From: a virus
Reading direction: 5' to 3' (one strand)
IMG/VR virus record: IMGVR_UViG_3300025646_000381
Coordinates: 1 to 23,511 of that record
Length of the DNA stretch: 23,511 nt
Shown here: piece after piece, positions 1 to 8,666 of the stretch
Layout: every line of letters begins with the position of its first letter
Position numbering within the stretch: position 1 is the first letter of the stretch
Program-made: the position numbers and the translations under genes
Notes under the pieces: model-generated
What the model was told of the DNA's origin: nothing
Seen by the model: only the letters and a program-made list of their open reading frames with translations
The model's database searches: none

Positions 1-1021
1 AGTAAGTATTAGATGCGGGTAAATTTGATGTATTATATTCATTTACTCCGACTTGCCCATAAATTTGACCACTTGAGGTTATAGCAGATGCTGTGATATT
101 GCCTTGTACGTTTAAATTTCCATTATCAATTACGTAACTACCACTCAATGTTTTACCAGGGGACCAAGCATTATTCGATCGGTAAATCCATAAATCACCA
201 GGTTCGGATGCGGACCCTGATATACCCGAAATGTTATTAAAATGTACAGGTTCTTGAACTTTAACAAAAATTTCTCCATTTTGTGATTGAGCTCTTTTAA
301 CAAATCCTATCTGTACAATGTCGTATGGGAAAGGAGGAGGTGTGTTTCTAAATCCTCCAGAACCGGTTTGAAGATATAAAATATCACCTGCTGTAAAATC
401 TTCAGTATTAACACTTCTAACTATACCTTGTACAGTAGCATAACCAAACCCATTTATACCTACCTCATGTGTAATTAATCCAATTAGGTGGTTCTCATAC
501 ACAGAGGCTGTTGTATGGTCTTCTGCTATTGCAGGGGCAAATAACATATTAGCACCATTTGCGCCTGAAATACGTACTGGGGTACCATTAGCTAATATTT
601 GGCCTGAGTCGTTTTTTCCGTAAACCCAAAATTCTTGGCCTATTTGTAAGGTAACATCTGCTTCTTCATTATAAAAACCTAAAGCACCGTTACCAGAATC
701 ATAGAATAATCTCCCATCAGCATACGCAGGAGTAGTACCATCAAAATCAATATAAGAAGCAGATAATGCTGAGGCTGTTATTGCTCCTGTAATTTCTACA
801 CTTCCTGTAATTATTTGATCACCAATAAAAGTATTTGAACCAGTAGTTGCAAATGAACCTGTATCAATAGTAGTTCCTGTAAATTCTTTTACATCATTTC
901 CTGACCCACTACCATAAAATAATCTTCCATCAGTTACATTAAGGGCCATTTCTCCTTGCTCAAGTGAGGAAGGAGTTGAGCTTGGGGTTGCACTATTTTT
1001 TATTTTTATTGTTGTAGCCAT
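1..1021 (-). CDS. Phage fibre-type structural protein, C-terminus cut by window edge
   Basis: The minus-strand frame is open from an ATG at 1021 to base 1 with no stop, giving the first 340 residues. Residues 1-20 are a Ser/Thr/Pro-rich leader. Next come two DGRLFY copies (about 31-36 and 102-107) and a Gly/Thr/Ser-rich segment containing TGSNTFIGDQIITGS, typical of beta-structured phage fibre shafts. Residues about 130-255 form a beta-rich domain (GTPVRISGANG, GLITHEVG, YATVQGIV, GDILYLQ, then a Pro-rich turn and IVQIGFVKRA) that I recognise from many phage tail fibre or virion-surface proteins. It sits at the end of the baseplate genes, where fibres and spikes usually lie. GGAGG lies 13 bases before the start, inside the preceding small gene. 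The family is clear, but receptor binding is only inferred and the fibre tip is outside the window. Confidence 0.72.
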   Translation of the reverse strand, partial: MATTIKIKNSATPSSTPSSLEQGEMALNVTDGRLFYGSGSGNDVKEFTGTTIDTGSFATTGSNTFIGDQIITGSVEITGAITASALSASYIDFDGTTPAYADGRLFYDSGNGALGFYNEEADVTLQIGQEFWVYGKNDSGQILANGTPVRISGANGANMLFAPAIAEDHTTASVYENHLIGLITHEVGINGFGYATVQGIVRSVNTEDFTAGDILYLQTGSGGFRNTPPPFPYDIVQIGFVKRAQSQNGEIFVKVQEPVHFNNISGISGSASEPGDLWIYRSNNAWSPGKTLSGSYVIDNGNLNVQGNITASAITSSGQIYGQVGVNEYNTSNLPASNTY

Positions 1022-1024
1022 ATT

Positions 1025-1186
1025 TTAAAATGTACCTCCGTCAATAATAGAAACAAAAGAAGCTGATGTAGCTAATTTAGGTATAAAAAGAGATCCAGTA
1101 CCATTTCGAATATCTTCCCCATCCATTTGGAGGATGCGTTGATAAGTATCTTCTATGTTTGTTCCTGTTAAATCAGGTAAAGCCAT
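1025..1186 (-). CDS. Small 53-residue phage structural-type protein
   Basis: A short minus-strand frame starts MALPDLTGTNIEDTYQR and ends SIIDGGTF. It exactly fills the gap between the 188-residue gene (6 bases upstream) and the fibre-type gene (3 bases downstream), which supports its being translated. The N-terminus resembles small phage proteins that begin with a 'LPDLTGxNIxxTYQR' pattern. Its C-terminus, IDGGTF, is nearly the same as the last residues (LIDGGSF) of the 107-residue protein at 2085-2408, so both may share an assembly or fibre-attachment peptide. No catalytic motif or membrane segment is visible and the function is unknown. The product may be virion-associated, given its neighbours. 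Confidence 0.6.
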   Translation of the reverse strand: MALPDLTGTNIEDTYQRILQMDGEDIRNGTGSLFIPKLATSASFVSIIDGGTF

Positions 1187-1192
1187 AACCTA

Positions 1193-1759
1193 CTATTTTA
1201 ACTCTTGGATTAATCCTTTAATTATTTGTTGAGTTTGATCTTCTTTTATAGTATATTTTTCAGTATAAATTCCTATTATATTATTTAACTTATCTTTTTT
1301 ATATTCAATATTATTAATATTAATATCTTCTCTTAACAAAACTTTTAATAATCTATTAATATGTTTTTTAACTTCTAGATTTATTTCTTTATCTTCTTTT
1401 ATTCCTGAGATATGAACTTTAGGAGTAGTTTCTGAAATTATTTGAGCGTCTTGTTGTTTAACTTCTACTGTTACTTGTTTAGATGCTGCTACTTTAAAGT
1501 CTGATGACCATGGAGTAAAATAAGTATCTTCAGCTATTACTTCTAATTTTATTTTACCTTCAGTAGATTCATCCAATAATCCTTTTAATTTTTTTATAGG
1601 TATTTGACAGTTCCCTAAGTTATCAATCTTTCCTTGGAATAACAAGCTAACTTCAGGAGATTCAATAATAAGTCTTGCTTGACTATTTTTTAAGGAAGCC
1701 CCTTCAAGTTGTATTTGACATTCAAATACCTCAGTTTTATCTGTGAATAATTTATACAT
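1193..1759 (-). CDS. Hypothetical phage structural protein (188 aa)
   Basis: The N-terminal half (about residues 1-105) looks like a beta-rich domain: MYKLFTDKTEVFECQIQLEG, then KNSQARLIIESPE, then PIKKLKGLL, and LEVIAEDTYFTPWSSDF. I recognise this pattern from conserved proteins of unknown role in marine T4-like phages. The C-terminal half is Lys/Glu/Ile-rich and probably helical. No enzyme motif, signal peptide or membrane segment is visible. The ATG at 1759 shares one base with the stop of the preceding gene (TAATG), so translation is probably coupled. Its place among baseplate and fibre genes suggests a structural or assembly role, which is inference. Confidence 0.75.
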   Translation of the reverse strand: MYKLFTDKTEVFECQIQLEGASLKNSQARLIIESPEVSLLFQGKIDNLGNCQIPIKKLKGLLDESTEGKIKLEVIAEDTYFTPWSSDFKVAASKQVTVEVKQQDAQIISETTPKVHISGIKEDKEINLEVKKHINRLLKVLLREDININNIEYKKDKLNNIIGIYTEKYTIKEDQTQQIIKGLIQELK

Positions 1760-2085
1760 TATAATTTTACTTTTAAGTCTATTCCTAATACTTCTTTAAT
1801 TACCATTTCTATATCATGTATACGTATTTTAAAATCTTTTACCTCTTTAGTTTCTTTATATTCAATACCTTGAATCTTACATATAAGTTTTATAAATTTT
1901 TTCTTTTTTTCTTCTTTTTTAAAAAAATCTTGTATACTACCGCCTGCTCTTACAATATCTGCTATCTCTTCTACTAAAGCTACATCATCCCATTTAAAAG
2001 GAGAAGTACTTTGATTTGGAAAAGGTGTCCCATTATTCCATGCAAAATTAGCATTATCCCATTTAAAAGGTACTCTAGTTATCAT
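1759..2085 (-). CDS. Small FKWD-repeat phage protein (108 aa)
   Basis: The N-terminal 40 residues hold short aromatic repeats (PFKWDNANFAWNNG, then SPFKWDDVALVEEIAD), a pattern seen in small proteins of many phages of AT-rich hosts. Residues 44-108 are Lys-rich with a probable helical end (KKEEKKKKFIKLICK, then a segment ending in GIDLKVKL). It is joined to both neighbours by one-base TAATG overlaps at 2085 and 1759, so it belongs to a translationally coupled run of small genes. No function can be named; the Lys-rich half could be an interaction or assembly surface. Confidence 0.7.
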   Translation of the reverse strand: MITRVPFKWDNANFAWNNGTPFPNQSTSPFKWDDVALVEEIADIVRAGGSIQDFFKKEEKKKKFIKLICKIQGIEYKETKEVKDFKIRIHDIEMVIKEVLGIDLKVKL

Positions 2086-2408
2086 TAAAAAGATCCTCCA
2101 TCAATTAAATCAAAACTTCCAGTTACAGCTGATATTGTAGTACTACCTGTTATATTACCTTTTAAATTTAAAAGATTAGTTGCAGGATTAAAAGTAAAGT
2201 TAGAATTTCCTGATAAGGAACCTTTATTATTAAATTGAACTTGAGTATCAGAACCTCCAGGTCTGGGGAAGGTTTTCGAGTTTGCAATAGATTCCGAAAC
2301 ATTAGGAATACCTTCAATAGCTAAATTTTTATCTACTGTTACATTTTGTTGGAACTCAACATTTGGGGTAAATATAGGTCCTTTGTCTACTAAAAATTTT
2401 TCAGCCAT
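2085..2408 (-). CDS. Small fibre-like protein (107 aa)
   Basis: The C-terminal half reads like a fibre-shaft fragment: GGSDTQVQFNNKGSLSGNSN is followed by FTFNPATNLLNLKGNITGS and a TTISAVTGSF segment. The N-terminus (MAEKFLVDKGPIFTPNVEFQ) is a possible attachment region. The GGSDTQVQFN element recurs in beta-structured tail fibre proteins. The protein ends LIDGGSF, matching the IDGGTF end of the 53-residue protein at 1025-1186. The DNA coding that end includes GGAGG nine bases before the next gene's ATG, one of few Shine-Dalgarno-like sites here. The start overlaps the preceding gene by eight bases. It may be a short fibre or whisker component, but this is inferred from composition and position. 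Confidence 0.72.
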   Translation of the reverse strand: MAEKFLVDKGPIFTPNVEFQQNVTVDKNLAIEGIPNVSESIANSKTFPRPGGSDTQVQFNNKGSLSGNSNFTFNPATNLLNLKGNITGSTTISAVTGSFDLIDGGSF

Positions 2409-3081
2409 TATAATATTTTAAATAATCTTCTTTTAAGTAAAGATTAAATCCTACCAATTGATTACGTTGTGAAGTTAATGTTACTATATTTTTATTAGTT
2501 AAGAATACCTGTTCTTTCACCCCAGTCAATGTCCATGGTAATTTAAATGGTTTATATAATTGCCATGCAATTTGAGAATTCCTATTTAATAATTTATCAT
2601 AAATATCTTTTTTTATTTCAAGATAGATATTTTGGTTTCTTTTTACACAAAAATATCTCTCAAATTCACCTATCTTATAATTTTCTTCTGTAGGTAAAGT
2701 AGGAGAATATGTTGGAAGTTGTTGTAAAGTAGAAGATAAAGAATTTGATATGTTGAGGTAGGTTTCAACATTCTCTAAATTTGGATCTTTATTAATAGTA
2801 CTCCCAGAAGGAAGATTACTACTATCTAGATCTTCATCGTATCCCACAACATCATATAAAATTAAAATATTTTCTAAATAAACTCCAGGAGGAGAGACTA
2901 TTTCAGGAGGTATAATAAAAAATAATTCTTTAGGGATACCATCATTTGGGTTTTTCCCAGTAAAAAATCTCCCATTTGAGGTTGACCAATAAAACCCACT
3001 ATAAAATTCTCCTGTGGCTAATTGAAAGGTATCCCCATACGTGTAAAGATTAGTTTTTATTTGAGATTTTGGATAATACAT
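2401..3081 (-). CDS. Hypothetical baseplate-region protein (226 aa)
   Basis: The protein starts MYYPKSQIKTNLYTYGDTF and is rich in Tyr, Phe, Asn and Gly in its first 60 residues (GEFYSGFYWSTSNGRFFTGK). The C-terminal part (about 140-220) is a Lys/Leu/Gln-rich alpha/beta segment. I recall similar proteins beside the baseplate hub gene in environmental T4-like phages, where they have no assigned function. It lies directly downstream of the hub/peptidase gene with a one-base gap and overlaps the next gene by eight bases, so it is co-translated with baseplate parts. A baseplate wedge or fibre-connector role is possible but not shown. Confidence 0.72.
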   Translation of the reverse strand: MYYPKSQIKTNLYTYGDTFQLATGEFYSGFYWSTSNGRFFTGKNPNDGIPKELFFIIPPEIVSPPGVYLENILILYDVVGYDEDLDSSNLPSGSTINKDPNLENVETYLNISNSLSSTLQQLPTYSPTLPTEENYKIGEFERYFCVKRNQNIYLEIKKDIYDKLLNRNSQIAWQLYKPFKLPWTLTGVKEQVFLTNKNIVTLTSQRNQLVGFNLYLKEDYLKYYNG

Positions 3082-3082
3082 C

Positions 3083-6000
3083 TTAAACTGTCCAATCTTT
3101 TAGTAATTTTGGGTCTGTAGTCCAAGTGTAATGCCATGGTTCATTTACAGACTTACCCTCGTACCAAGACCAATTATATTTGAATCCATTCTTTTTAACC
3201 CATGTTTGAGCTGCTTCCGGTCCAATATCTACAGCTTTACCCCAACCATGATTTGAAGTACCTGGCCAAGCCACAGCGACTTCACCATTAGAATCTACTT
3301 TCTTTCTCTTAGCACCTTTAGTTGGCTTTACATCGATTTCATTCTTAATGGTTGCCTCGTGAGTTGGATCACCACCAGTTCGTACATATAAACCCCAGTC
3401 CATTATGTCATATTGTGTCTTATATGTTCTATATGCAGATGATACTTCTATATTGATGCCTTCTGCCGCAGCATCATTGAACATTCTTATAAAGTCTTCA
3501 GCAGGCCCACCTTTTAATAATTTTCTAGTTCTTTTACTTCCAGGAATTACCATTAATTGATCATCAGAAAGCCTACCATTTTTACCTTTATTTCCTTGTG
3601 GGGGTGATTTAGGTAAAGGAGTTTGTTTGGATTGTGCTGATTTCACAATATTTGTTATCCATTGTCTCGTAGTTAGTGGTGGAGAAGCAGAAGTTGATGA
3701 AGTTGATTGAACTGAAGGAGTAGATTGTGCTGTTACTGCAACAGTTTTTACTACATTATCTCCTGATATTTTAGGAATGCCTAAAGTTTCTAATTTAGTT
3801 ACCCAACCATTACTATCAATAGTATGAGAAATTCCTTTAACTAAAAAATCTAAGTTATTTTGGTAACTTTGAGGAAGATATTCTTCATTGATTGTAAATT
3901 TTTCATATATCTTTACTCCACTTAAACCATCCATGGTTAAAGATAGATTAATAGGTATAAATCCTCTTCCATCATAGGACACTCCTGATGATTCTTCTTT
4001 CCCTAAAAGATAACTAAAATATTGATCAGATAATTCAGTATAATTATCAATTTCATCTTCTTTAACTATACCAATACCTCCATTAACTTGAATAAATAAA
4101 TCATCAATAAATTTATTAAATTTAATTAGATTTTCCCCAAATACTTCTTTAGGATCTCTAGTAGGAGAACTAGAAGGAGAGCCAGAACTTACATCATTAG
4201 AAAAATTATCAGATAAAATTAAAATTCTATTTTCACATCCTGCATTTAAATGAGAAAATCTTGAACCATTAACTCCAGTTTGGTTTGAATCTTGGGAATT
4301 GGCGGTAGCAGCTATAGTTAATTCATTGGCAATTTCTTTTGTAATTTCAGAAGAAATAGAAACATCTTTAACAAAACTACCAAAATTATCTTTTAAGGTA
4401 TTTACATTTATTTTATAAGGATTTTTGTTAATATCAGAAATTAAATTTTTTATACCAGGAATGTAAGTATTGTCTATAATTTTTAAAGTATTAGTTTCAG
4501 GATCACAAGTTACTTCAAAATCATTAACATTTCCTAAAGCTTTTTGGATACCCTTCATTAAAGAAGTTAAAAAATCATATAAAGAAAATTCATCATTTTG
4601 GTATGATTCATCAAAAATTTTTCTAATATAATTAAAATTAACTCTAATATGCATTAAATAACCAACATTCTTATATGATGCATCTCTAAAACCATCAATA
4701 TATTGATTAAGTTTTGTAATATTGTCATTTGTTGATGTTGGGGTTATGGAGGATTCTCCTATAATTTCCATATTTAAATTTTTACCTTTTGCACTCACTA
4801 ATAATGGTTTTGCTTTACTTACAACATATCCTGTATTTCCATAATTCTTAGGGTTACCTAAATAATCTACATATATTTTATCTCCATTTGTATCTAATTT
4901 ATAAAATCTAAATAGATAATTTACTCTTGTAGGATTTACAGGTATTAAACATACTCTAGGATCTATAGAAGTATGTTGGTCTAACGTAAAACAATAATTA
5001 CTGTCATAATCAGTAAATATCTTAAATACAGGATTTTTCTTTTTATCATAATATAATAGATAAGATTCAATAAATCTTAATAAAAAACCTAATGTAAAAT
5101 AATGATTTGTCCCAACATTTCCTGGTCCTTCAGTATCTATTTCATTAAAATCTAATCTAACATATTCATTTGGAGCTTTTTGAGAAGGATCAAGACGAAG
5201 AGAAATATTTTGTTTTCCAAAAAATCCCTTAAAATCATCACTAAGTATTTTAGGTTGAGTTACATAATTTGGTTCGTAGAAATATCGCGCAAACCAACTT
5301 TGATCTGCCTCAATTTTTTTTTCCCAAAAAAGGAAAAAAGCTTCTAAAGAATTTCTAGTCTTCTTTCCTCCTCCTATTTCAGGAGAAGCAGCATTTCTTA
5401 AAGAGAACTTTAGTGATTCAACTATTTCTCCTATTGAAATAAGAGATATTGTAATATCATAAGATCCATCTACATTTAAAGACCAATTAAAGTTTTTAAC
5501 ATAAGCCAAAATTCCATCATAATTTCCCTCAAAATTTTTTCGGTTTTTTTCAATTTCTGAATATATATCATCTTGGGTAGGGGTAGGAATGGATGGATTT
5601 TTTCCTAGAAAGGTCTGAGCTATAGTATATATATTTTTTTGTGTGGTTTTGTTTCTATCTAAATAAATAGAATGTCCCCATTCTAATAAAACAGGGTATT
5701 TAAGTTTCATAAATAAAGTATCAATTATATCAAATTGAAATTTATTAAAACATTTTATTTTAACTGATGCCTCTTTTAAAGAACCTCTATTCAAAGATTT
5801 AATTTCAGCACTTAATAAACCAGGCATAGGGGATAGGCCAAAATTTTTATTAGAAGCCAACCCATATGCTGTATCAGATAAAAAAGCATTATTATAATTA
5901 TTTAAAATACCTCCTTTTTTTCCATTTCCACTTTCAACACCTCCTCTTAAAATGAAATCACTAGCTAATTTATTATTTGCATAAGTTGCAGAAAGATTTA

Positions 6001-6190
6001 ATTCTGCAGCTTTTTCTTGAGTTATATTTACTCCTGAGGTTAGTTGAATCCATGCTGTTTTACTTGTATAATATTGTAAATCTGAAGGGTTTTGGTTAGA
6101 GTATTTACCTAAAACTTCTTGTCTAACTTCTATTTGTTTTCCCACCCAATCAGAAAATGATTCTCCTAGTAGATTATTAGTTTTGCCCAT
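3083..6190 (-). CDS. Baseplate hub protein with C-terminal M15 (VanY-type) peptidase domain
   Basis: This 1035-residue protein has two parts. Residues 1 to about 830 form a large baseplate hub region (it begins MGKTNNLLGESFSDWVGKQ and contains SKTAWIQLTSGVNI near residue 44), of the type found in marine T4-like phages at the gp27/gp5 position. A Ser/Thr/Pro/Gln linker (about 835-880) joins it to an M15 zinc D,D-/L,D-peptidase domain. That domain shows SAYRTYKTQ (Arg921), SNHGWGKAVDIG (zinc ligands His981 and Asp988) and EPWHYTW (catalytic Glu1017, zinc ligand His1020). All expected catalytic residues are present. The enzyme probably cuts peptidoglycan stem peptides locally as the tail penetrates, where T4 uses a gp5 lysozyme domain. 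The exact bond cut cannot be read from sequence. Confidence 0.85.
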   Translation of the reverse strand: MGKTNNLLGESFSDWVGKQIEVRQEVLGKYSNQNPSDLQYYTSKTAWIQLTSGVNITQEKAAELNLSATYANNKLASDFILRGGVESGNGKKGGILNNYNNAFLSDTAYGLASNKNFGLSPMPGLLSAEIKSLNRGSLKEASVKIKCFNKFQFDIIDTLFMKLKYPVLLEWGHSIYLDRNKTTQKNIYTIAQTFLGKNPSIPTPTQDDIYSEIEKNRKNFEGNYDGILAYVKNFNWSLNVDGSYDITISLISIGEIVESLKFSLRNAASPEIGGGKKTRNSLEAFFLFWEKKIEADQSWFARYFYEPNYVTQPKILSDDFKGFFGKQNISLRLDPSQKAPNEYVRLDFNEIDTEGPGNVGTNHYFTLGFLLRFIESYLLYYDKKKNPVFKIFTDYDSNYCFTLDQHTSIDPRVCLIPVNPTRVNYLFRFYKLDTNGDKIYVDYLGNPKNYGNTGYVVSKAKPLLVSAKGKNLNMEIIGESSITPTSTNDNITKLNQYIDGFRDASYKNVGYLMHIRVNFNYIRKIFDESYQNDEFSLYDFLTSLMKGIQKALGNVNDFEVTCDPETNTLKIIDNTYIPGIKNLISDINKNPYKINVNTLKDNFGSFVKDVSISSEITKEIANELTIAATANSQDSNQTGVNGSRFSHLNAGCENRILILSDNFSNDVSSGSPSSSPTRDPKEVFGENLIKFNKFIDDLFIQVNGGIGIVKEDEIDNYTELSDQYFSYLLGKEESSGVSYDGRGFIPINLSLTMDGLSGVKIYEKFTINEEYLPQSYQNNLDFLVKGISHTIDSNGWVTKLETLGIPKISGDNVVKTVAVTAQSTPSVQSTSSTSASPPLTTRQWITNIVKSAQSKQTPLPKSPPQGNKGKNGRLSDDQLMVIPGSKRTRKLLKGGPAEDFIRMFNDAAAEGINIEVSSAYRTYKTQYDIMDWGLYVRTGGDPTHEATIKNEIDVKPTKGAKRKKVDSNGEVAVAWPGTSNHGWGKAVDIGPEAAQTWVKKNGFKYNWSWYEGKSVNEPWHYTWTTDPKLLKDWTV

Positions 6191-6193
6191 AAC

Positions 6194-6499
6194 TTAAACA
6201 TTTTGATTTAAAGAATTAAAAGTTAGTTCAATATTTGAGGGATCAATTGGTATTCTTAATTGAGTCCCTTCAGGAATAAATAATGAATTTTGAGATAAAT
6301 TAGAATTTGCTATAGATATTATCCACCATAAACTTGAATCTCCATAAAATTGTTGAGCTAAAATATCTAATCTATCTCCTGAGTTAGTTATAACATAAAT
6401 ATCATTATTTGACAAGACAACTTCAGGATATTTACTTTCAGCATAATATCTTTTATTGTCTGGGTTTATAAATAAAGGTATGTTTTTATATCTATTCAT
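6194..6499 (-). CDS. Baseplate wedge protein with LysM-like domain (gp53-like)
   Basis: This 101-residue protein carries a LysM-like fold: YVITNSGDRLDILAQQFYGD, then SSLWWIISIANSN, then IPEGTQLRIP, filling about residues 34-86. Small LysM-bearing proteins of this size are standard in contractile tails (T4 gp53, P2 gpX), where the domain binds other baseplate parts rather than peptidoglycan. The gene lies between two large baseplate genes: its start overlaps the upstream stop by one base (TAATG), and the hub/peptidase gene follows after three bases. The LysM assignment is firm. The gp53 equivalence rests on domain and position. Confidence 0.8.
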   Translation of the reverse strand: MNRYKNIPLFINPDNKRYYAESKYPEVVLSNNDIYVITNSGDRLDILAQQFYGDSSLWWIISIANSNLSQNSLFIPEGTQLRIPIDPSNIELTFNSLNQNV

Positions 6500-8664
6500 T
6501 ATACATTAAAATATTGAGCATCTTTTCTAGGGACAAAATCATGTATAGGTTGAAAGTCCATTCCACTAATTTTTATATGTTTAGGAAGTTGTTCTCCAGC
6601 TTTTATTCCCCATCCCCCATCTAATAAACCTTCCATTTTAAATCCTTTTATAATTCCTGGTACTGATTTTAAGTAATCCCCCACAGTTAATTTAACATAA
6701 GTTCCTCTCATAAAACCTATTCCACTATAATCTGGGGAAACAATACCCGCAAGTTGGTTTAATTTTGTATAAATAGGTTTTAATTCTTTTTCAGAATGAG
6801 CATATATTGTAAATCCTAAAGAAATACTTCTATTAAATCCTCCATAAGCATAAAAACCTTCAGCTCTACCTACATATTTAGTTTCATTCCATGTAGAAGA
6901 AAAACCATCACTAAAATTATCAATATAAGCCCTAAAATATAAATACTCAGATTGTAAGCTATCATTATTTATAACTTCTATATAAAATTTAATAATATCA
7001 TTACCTTCAAGCTTACTATTTTGATTTGTAGAAGTGTATAAATTAGGATTTGTATCTGAATCAGAAGTAGTTATTAAATAACTTACAGCTTTTGATCTTC
7101 CATAAGTAGAAGCTGCATCTGTAATAATTTTTCCTGCTTTATTTTCAGGTACATAAAGAGTAAGATTTTGATTAGTAGGTTTATTTTGAGCTAATTGTAT
7201 ACTTTTAAGACTAGTTTGAGTAACTGTAGGATTTGCATTTACCCTATTAGGCATATTTGCTGGAAGAGCGTTTTTTATAGAGGGGTCATTTATACCTCCA
7301 TCTATTTTAGATATACCTAAAACTCTATCAATATTATTTGTATCTATCCTATTATCTTGGAAAGGGGGGGATATAAAATCTTCTCCTTTTTCTATTTGAG
7401 TAATAGGATCTGTAATTATAGGATTATTTTGTCGAGGTTGAAAATCCGGATTAGAGAGTTGGGTATTAGATCTTTGTGGGATATAAAATTTATCATTATA
7501 AGAACTTAACCAAGTAGAATACCTAGAAGATAACCCAAAAACTCTTTTCATACTACCGCTATCTATCCTATTATCTTGGAAAGGTTCGAATTCACGTCCT
7601 TTTTTTATTTGAGTAGTAGGATCTGTAATTATAGGATTAACAGAAGGAACTTCTCCAGGTTCTAAATTTGTTAATAATGAGGGTTGGGCATTAGATCTTT
7701 CTGGGATTAAAGTAAAATTCTCAACAAAACTTAAGTCTTGAAAATAATTAGAAGAGAATCCTAAAACTCGAGGAGTATTAGATGACCCTATTCTATGTTG
7801 TTGGGTTGGGGGGAGTGGAGATGTAGGTTGTATCTGACTTAAAGGATTTGTAATTATTTTACTAGAATCAAATGAAGAACTTTTAGCTGTGGCTCTAGTA
7901 ATATCAGTAGTATTATAAAATGCTAACGCATCCGAAAAACTAATTTCCCCAAATGAACCATTAATATAAGTTTGTCTGATATCTGAATTAGGAGTACTTT
8001 CTAATGTAGGAATAGTTGAAGCAGTATCTGTTTTCTTTATAGTTGGATTAGATAATGGAATTATAGTTCTTATTCCCCCAGGTCCTCCTAAATACTTAAA
8101 TAAGTTATTTGAATTTAAATCATCTATACCATGTAAAGAAGCTCCAGTAGGGAATATAGATTTATTCTGGATTTTACTATTATATAAAATAGTAAGCTTA
8201 TTAGTAGATTCTTCATTGTATTCTCTAGTCAGTTGTAAGTACTTTCTAGTATCATTAAATAGAGGTAAAAGACCTTGCTTTTCAATATGTAATCCTAAAG
8301 CATTTCCTGCCACTTGTGCTATAGTATTAACAGGATTGTATAAACCAGATATAGGAGTTTGTCTATTTGGTTTACCTACAACTATAGGATTTAATAAAGA
8401 TAAAGCAATTTGTTTGCTTATAAATCCAAATCCACTTAAATTTTTAGTATCAAATAAAAATTGGGTTAATCTTGAAGTATCTTTTCCACTTCTAATTAAC
8501 GCCCCTTGTCTTAATAAAAAATCAGTCCTTGCCCCTTCAGGTTCTTCTGGGATATCAGTAGTAATATAAGGTTGACCACTCCAACCATTACCTCTTCTAT
8601 CACCAAAAGATCCATCCCCATATTTAAGAGACTTAAGATCTGTTTTTAAATCAATTAATCCCAT
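6499..8664 (-). CDS. Large baseplate/tail-tube-cap type protein with internal repeats (721 aa)
   Basis: The N-terminus (MGLIDLKTDLKSLKYGDGSF) and C-terminus (about 565-721, including FSDGFSSTWNETKYVGRAEG, then YAYGGFNRSISLGFTIYAHS and YTKLNQLAG) are conserved-looking. The C-terminal part resembles proteins capping the tail tube at the baseplate, in the role of T4 gp48/gp54. The middle (about residues 275-470) holds three degenerate copies of a roughly 71-residue unit with the pattern NPIITDPxTQIxKG...PFQDNRID...RVxGxSS...IPxRSN. Two are close enough that the DNA repeats at a 213-base spacing (7398 and 7611). The middle is Asn/Ser/Thr/Pro-rich and probably extended. The gene follows the 57-residue gene directly and overlaps the LysM gene by one base. 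The gp48/54 equivalence is tentative. Confidence 0.68.
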   Translation of the reverse strand: MGLIDLKTDLKSLKYGDGSFGDRRGNGWSGQPYITTDIPEEPEGARTDFLLRQGALIRSGKDTSRLTQFLFDTKNLSGFGFISKQIALSLLNPIVVGKPNRQTPISGLYNPVNTIAQVAGNALGLHIEKQGLLPLFNDTRKYLQLTREYNEESTNKLTILYNSKIQNKSIFPTGASLHGIDDLNSNNLFKYLGGPGGIRTIIPLSNPTIKKTDTASTIPTLESTPNSDIRQTYINGSFGEISFSDALAFYNTTDITRATAKSSSFDSSKIITNPLSQIQPTSPLPPTQQHRIGSSNTPRVLGFSSNYFQDLSFVENFTLIPERSNAQPSLLTNLEPGEVPSVNPIITDPTTQIKKGREFEPFQDNRIDSGSMKRVFGLSSRYSTWLSSYNDKFYIPQRSNTQLSNPDFQPRQNNPIITDPITQIEKGEDFISPPFQDNRIDTNNIDRVLGISKIDGGINDPSIKNALPANMPNRVNANPTVTQTSLKSIQLAQNKPTNQNLTLYVPENKAGKIITDAASTYGRSKAVSYLITTSDSDTNPNLYTSTNQNSKLEGNDIIKFYIEVINNDSLQSEYLYFRAYIDNFSDGFSSTWNETKYVGRAEGFYAYGGFNRSISLGFTIYAHSEKELKPIYTKLNQLAGIVSPDYSGIGFMRGTYVKLTVGDYLKSVPGIIKGFKMEGLLDGGWGIKAGEQLPKHIKISGMDFQPIHDFVPRKDAQYFNV

Positions 8665-8666
8665 TT

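Noticed and set aside
8216-8569. 117-codon plus-strand open frame
   Set aside because: It lies wholly inside the large baseplate gene on the other strand, opposes every neighbour and has no recognisable motif. It is a shadow frame.
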